A DNA stretch of 64,000 nucleotides from Pyrrhoderma lamaoense (taxonomy: Eukaryota > Basidiomycota > Agaricomycetes > Hymenochaetales > Hymenochaetaceae), in assembly GCA_002794735.1 (NCBI GenBank), contig NBAZ01000003.1, forward strand, positions 496,001 to 560,000. The letters are read 5' to 3'. A program made the position numbers and the translations under genes. The notes beneath the pieces are model-generated. The model had not been told where the DNA came from. It was given only the letters and a program-made list of their open reading frames with translations, and ran no database searches. This document shows positions 59,701 to 64,000 of this stretch, in pieces. The stretch's first letter is position 1. Every line of letters starts with the position of its first letter.

Positions 59701-62700
59701 ATGGGGTATAACTTTGATGATATTGATGAAGAGGACTCGCCTTATCCTGAGGTGAGGGCGTCGGTATCGAATGTGGATGACCCGGAGATGCCTGCGTTGA
59801 CGTTTAGGATGTGGGTGATCGGTTTGGTGTTGTGTATGATTGGGAGTGCTATGAATGTGTTCTTTAACTTTAGGTTCGGAGTTCTCTCTCTCCATTCTCT
59901 TTTTTTATTTTTCATAATCACTAACTAAATCTAATCAACTTATTTGGGTTCCATAGACAACCTGCACCGCAAGTTATACCGCTCGTGCTCGTGTTGGTTT
60001 CGTACCCTATTGGAAAGCTTTGTGCGTTCTCGATACCTATTCGGATGTTTAGGTTGAGAGTGCCTATTGGCGTTACGTTTAACTTTGTTGGAGGGGATGG
60101 CGATGGGGTTGGTAGTGCAGGTAATGGAATTGGGATGGGGATGGGCTCTGGGATGAGTGGTATGGGATTGGGGATTGGGATGGGTGGTGATATGCAGATG
60201 CATCAGCAGAGTCAGCTTCAGTATCAACAACACTTGCCCCAGCTTCAGCTCCATCAACCGAACCAAAATCAAGGACAAGGACAGAGTCAATCTCCAAAGT
60301 GGTCACCTTCGACTTGGTTCAAACGGTCTTCCCCTTCTTCGTCTCCTTTAGTGACGTCGTCTTTGTCAGGGAACAACAACAACCTAGTCTCTTCCCCTTC
60401 CTTTTCTTCTCCTTCCACCCGTCAAACTCGGTTTATGTCCCGTCTTTCGAACCTCCGTCATCTCCGTCCTCAACTCAAGTTTTTCGAAGCGCGATTTTCA
60501 CTCAACCCCGGACCATGGAACATCAAAGAGCACGTCCTAGTCTACATCATGGCCAACGTAGCCGTCGGGAACCCATACGCCCTAAACGCGATCGTCGTCG
60601 CCGAGATCTTCTACAACATCAAGCTCGGGTTTTGGTTCAACCTGGTGCTGACGCTGGCCACGCAGTTGACTGGTTTTGGGCTTGCGGGCTCTGTAGACGG
60701 TTTTTGGTCTGGCCGGCGAGTATGGTTTGGCCCCAGAATTTGGTGGCTTGTGCGTTGTTGAATACGTTGCATGCTGAGGAGGATGCGGGCGATGGGGGGA
60801 GTAGTCTTGATGGGGTTACTGGGGCTGGTGTCTCCTCTTCTGGTGTTCCTGGTACTGGTGGTGTAGGAAATGGTACGAATGGTGCGACGGGTACAGTTGG
60901 AGGAGGAGGAGGGCTAGGAGGGTTAAGTAGACGAGTGAGAACGCTTTCGAGGTATAAGTATTATCTCTTAGCCTCTGGGATCTCCTTCCTCTTCTTCTTC
61001 CTACCCGGGTTCATATTCACTGCGCTTAGTGTGTTTAGTTGGGTGTGTTGGATATGGAGACGGAACGTGGTTGTTAATCAGTTGTTTGGAGTGTATAGTG
61101 GGTTGGGGATGAGTGTCTTGACGTTTGATTGGACGCAGATCTCGTGGATTGGGAGTCCGTTGATGGTCCCTTGGTGGGCGGAGTGTCATGTTTTTGCTGG
61201 TGAGTTCTTGGGAGGAGTTTAATAATCGTTGGTGAAACGAAACTGACTCTCTTTTAAAAAATCTTTCTTTCTACGTTAAATGTTTAATAACAGGATTTGT
61301 CTTGTTTTTCTGGATCCTGACTCCCGTGTTATACTACACCAACGTCTGGGATCTCAGCTACTTCCCCATCTCTGCTAACGAGCCATACGACCGTTTCGGG
61401 AACGAATATAACATCACACGGATCATGACCCCTTCGAACCAATTCAACCTAACAGCATACGAAGAATACTCACCTCTCTACCTACCCGCAACGTACGCGA
61501 TCACCTACCTCCTCGCATTCACGCTCTCCACCTGCGTCATCGTCCACACCCTCCTCTACCACGGCCGTTCGCTGCTCAACGGGTTAAAGAACCTGAAAGT
61601 GGAGAAGGACGATATACACGCGAAGCTGATGAGGAGTTATCCGGAGGTGCCTGATTGGTGGTATGCGTGTGTGTTTGCCGCCTTTTTTGGGCTGGCGATC
61701 GTCGCTGCTGAGGTTTGGCATACGGGTGTGCCTGTTTGGGCGTTGTTGATTAGTGTGATGTTGCCTGTGATTTATGTCTTACCTAGTGGGTTTATATTTG
61801 CTATGACTGGGCAGGGGGTGAGTTTTCTTTTTTTTTCGTTTGTTTTACGGTTTCGTTTTGGATTTTATTACTATTTACTGACTTTGACTTTAACTTTTCC
61901 ATCTCTCACTTACGCAAAAAACAACCAATCAACCAATCCCGTCCTCCCTCAAAAAAACAAACAAACAGATAACGCTCAACCTGCTAGCCCAAATCATACC
62001 CGGACTACTCTTACCCGGTAATCCGATAGCGAATATGGTGTTTAAGGCGTACAGTGTCCAGACGTTGACGGAAGCTACGATGTTTGTGCAAGATTTGAAG
62101 TTGGGGCATTATATCAAGGTTCCTCCGAGGGCTACGTTTTTAGGTATGTGTGTGTGTGTTTACAAGTTAAAAAAAAAAGATGGAAATTTTTTTGGTTTGT
62201 TTGGTTTGTGAAAAGAGATGTGCTGATTGAGTTTTTCCCATATGAATTTATCTCTTCGGTGCCTTTGGTCCCTTTGGTCTCTTTGGGTCTCGATGGTATA
62301 TAGCGCAATCGACTGCGACGATACTGGCAGCGTTTGTGCAGGTTGGGGTGAAAGAGTGGATGTTTGCGAATGTGCAGGATATATGTCAGCCTGATCAGAA
62401 GAGTAATTTGACTTGTCCGCATAATCAGGTGTTCTTTACTGCTTCTGCTATTTGGTGAGTTTCCGTTTCTGTTCTGTTCTGCTTTGTGCTTTGTTGTTTG
62501 GTTCCTGTTTTTGTGCTGGTTTACTGATTTCTCTCGTTTTATCATTCATAAATCCAACAACCTATTGTGATCTCGAACACTCTAACTAAAACGCAAAACA
62601 AAAAAAAAACATAAACGACCGAAAACTGAAAACCGCAAAACAAATAAAGGGGTCTAATCGGTCCCAAGCGCCAATTCGGTTCAGGAGCTATCTACCATCC

Positions 62701-63187
62701 TCAGCTATACGCAATGATCATCGGTGCCTTCCTACCTTTACCTTTCTGGCTCTGGCAACGACGACACCCGAAATCCTGGCTTCGATACGTCAGCACGCCC
62801 ATCGTCCTCAACGGGGTATCCTTCATCCCACCCGCGGTCGGGATCAACTACAGCAGTTGGTTCTTCATGGGCTTCATCTTCCAGTACTTGATCAGGAGAA
62901 GAAACTTGGAGTGGTGGAGTAAATTTAATTATGTGACGAGTGCTGCGTTGGATAGTGGGACTGTCTTGAGTTTGATCACTATCTTCTTTACGTTGCAGTT
63001 CCCGAAGGGAGGGGGGATTAATTTGGCGTGGTGGGGGAATGAGGTTTATGTGGATAGTGAGTGATTTTTTTTTCTTTTGATCGATCTCTCTTTTTGAATC
63101 GGAACTGACTACTTTTCTTTCTCTGTAGCTGCTGATGTTGCAAGGACATCGTTCAGGAGTACACCACCAGGAGGGATTCCATCTTAG
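59701..63187 (+). CDS. OPT-family oligopeptide transporter
   Basis: Proton-coupled plasma-membrane importer of small peptides. The frame begins MGYNFDDIDEEDSPYPEVRA and VSNVDDPEMPALTFRMW, the usual OPT N-terminal block. Exons join by short introns. Family hallmarks are LNPGPWNIKEHVLVYIMANV (the NPGxxNxKEH signature), LVWPASMVWPQNLV, NQLFGVYSGLGMSVLTFDWT, PLMVPWWAECHVFAGFVLF, ILTPVLYYTNVWDLSYFPI, PVWALLISVMLPVIYVLPSG, AQIIPGLLLPGNPIANMVFK and RRRNLEWWSKFNYVTSAALD. It ends TPPGGIPS, TAG 63185-63187, with 12-16 probable membrane helices. Odd features: a low-complexity insertion of about 130 residues (Gly/Met, Gln, Ser) before the NPG signature, a Gly-rich loop later, and a one-base frame break at GGG 60686-60688 inside GFGLAG-LCRRF. 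Upstream coding exons are possible. Confidence 0.9.
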
Positions 63188-63519
63188 AGATTATCTATCT
63201 ATCTATCTATATTTTTTTAACTGCTTCTCTCATCTTCCCATATGAACTGCTTGTCTTTTATCTCCTCTTTCTTTGAGTTTTTTTTTTCCTATCCTCCTCG
63301 TATTGTGTTTACCTACTATCTACTCTATTATCTAGTCAAGATTAACAAACCTGGTCCAAGTCATCACATCATTTTTGTACGACTCGTCTACATCCATCCT
63401 TCTTCTCCTTCCTCTCCTGTCCTCCTCTGTGTATCTGCAAACCCGATCCCTCCCCCAATCTTTCTTCGAATTTCCTTCTTTGAATCTCCCTCACCTCCGC
63501 CCTCCTTTTCCACTCTGAA

Positions 63520-63573
<54 letters not shown>

Positions 63574-64000
63574 TCTTTGTTTCAAACTGTATTCCTTGGT
63601 ATCACTGGTATCCTTAGTATCATCCAATTTTCCACATCATCACCCCCCTTGTCTCCATCTTCATTCTCTTCTTAACATCGGAGGGGGTAAACAACTCCTC
63701 CCCTTCCCCTCTCTCTCATCTCATCTCTTATAATGCATAATGTGATGTATATGTTTTTTACTAAGAAGATTAAAAGAAAAAAGAATTTGAATTATTTTTC
63801 AATCTTTATTTTTTCATTTGCTGCTGCTGTTGCTAAAATCTGTGGTTTTCCCAGCCTGTCTTTTTTTTTTTCCCTCGCTCTTTTTTTAAAGATTACTCTG
63901 CTTGTTGCGTCTGTCCTCTCTCTGTCTCTCGTCCTTCATCCTCTCGGTCCTTGGTGTCTATTACGTATTTGTCTATTTTCTTTCACCTTTTACAACTCTT
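63188..64000. other. 3' flank of the OPT gene
   Basis: Pyrimidine-rich and AT-rich DNA to the window end, with one long CT microsatellite. No supported gene. Confidence 0.6.
63524..63572. repeat. CT dinucleotide microsatellite
   Basis: About 24 uninterrupted CT units downstream of the OPT gene. Confidence 0.92.

Overview
The window looks like a chromosome segment from an intron-rich filamentous basidiomycete, probably Agaricomycotina. Conserved genes are broken by many short introns (about 45-70 bases, GT...AG, often with a CTAAY-like branch site). The gene set is fungal: a RIM13/PalB calpain, SWR1, a BUD4/anillin-like protein, KRI1, a vacuolar-type subtilisin, a Zn2Cys6 regulator of a type common in mushrooms, and an OPT peptide transporter. 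No tRNA, rRNA, CRISPR array or intact transposase was recognised.

Layout. Positions 1-28.5 kb are gene-dense housekeeping DNA: the 3' part of an FAD amine oxidoreductase (+), RIM13 (-), a leucine-rich-repeat membrane protein (+), SWR1 (-), a BUD4-like gene (-), a protein with repeated homeodomain-like modules (-), KRI1 (+), a secreted or vacuolar subtilisin (-) and a small one-helix, possibly COX14-like, protein (+). Positions 28.5-42.3 kb are gene-poor apart from one Yippee-family zinc protein at 36.7-37.4 kb. A Zn2Cys6 transcription factor lies at 42.3-45.9 kb. From about 49.3 to 54.2 kb there is a large imperfect inverted repeat (arms about 2.1 kb, spacer about 0.8 kb). Each arm holds a copy of a small Asn-Gly-repeat gene, and the right copy is broken. 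The sequence from 52 to 57 kb is full of poly-G/poly-C runs and microsatellites. The right end carries a low-complexity membrane protein reading frame and an OPT oligopeptide transporter.

The genes do not form one pathway. They cover alkaline-pH signalling (RIM13), chromatin remodelling (SWR1), septin/cell-division scaffolding (BUD4-like), ribosome assembly (KRI1), proteolysis plus peptide uptake (subtilisin, OPT) and transcriptional control.

The most striking sequence-level results are (1) the inverted repeat with its Asn-Gly-repeat gene pair, (2) the repeated homeodomain-like protein, and (3) a recurrent pattern in which six otherwise well-conserved genes each show a frame break at or beside a short G/C run, where one extra G or C would restore the family-consistent frame. 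The last point most likely reflects systematic consensus errors, but real decay cannot be excluded from this sequence alone.
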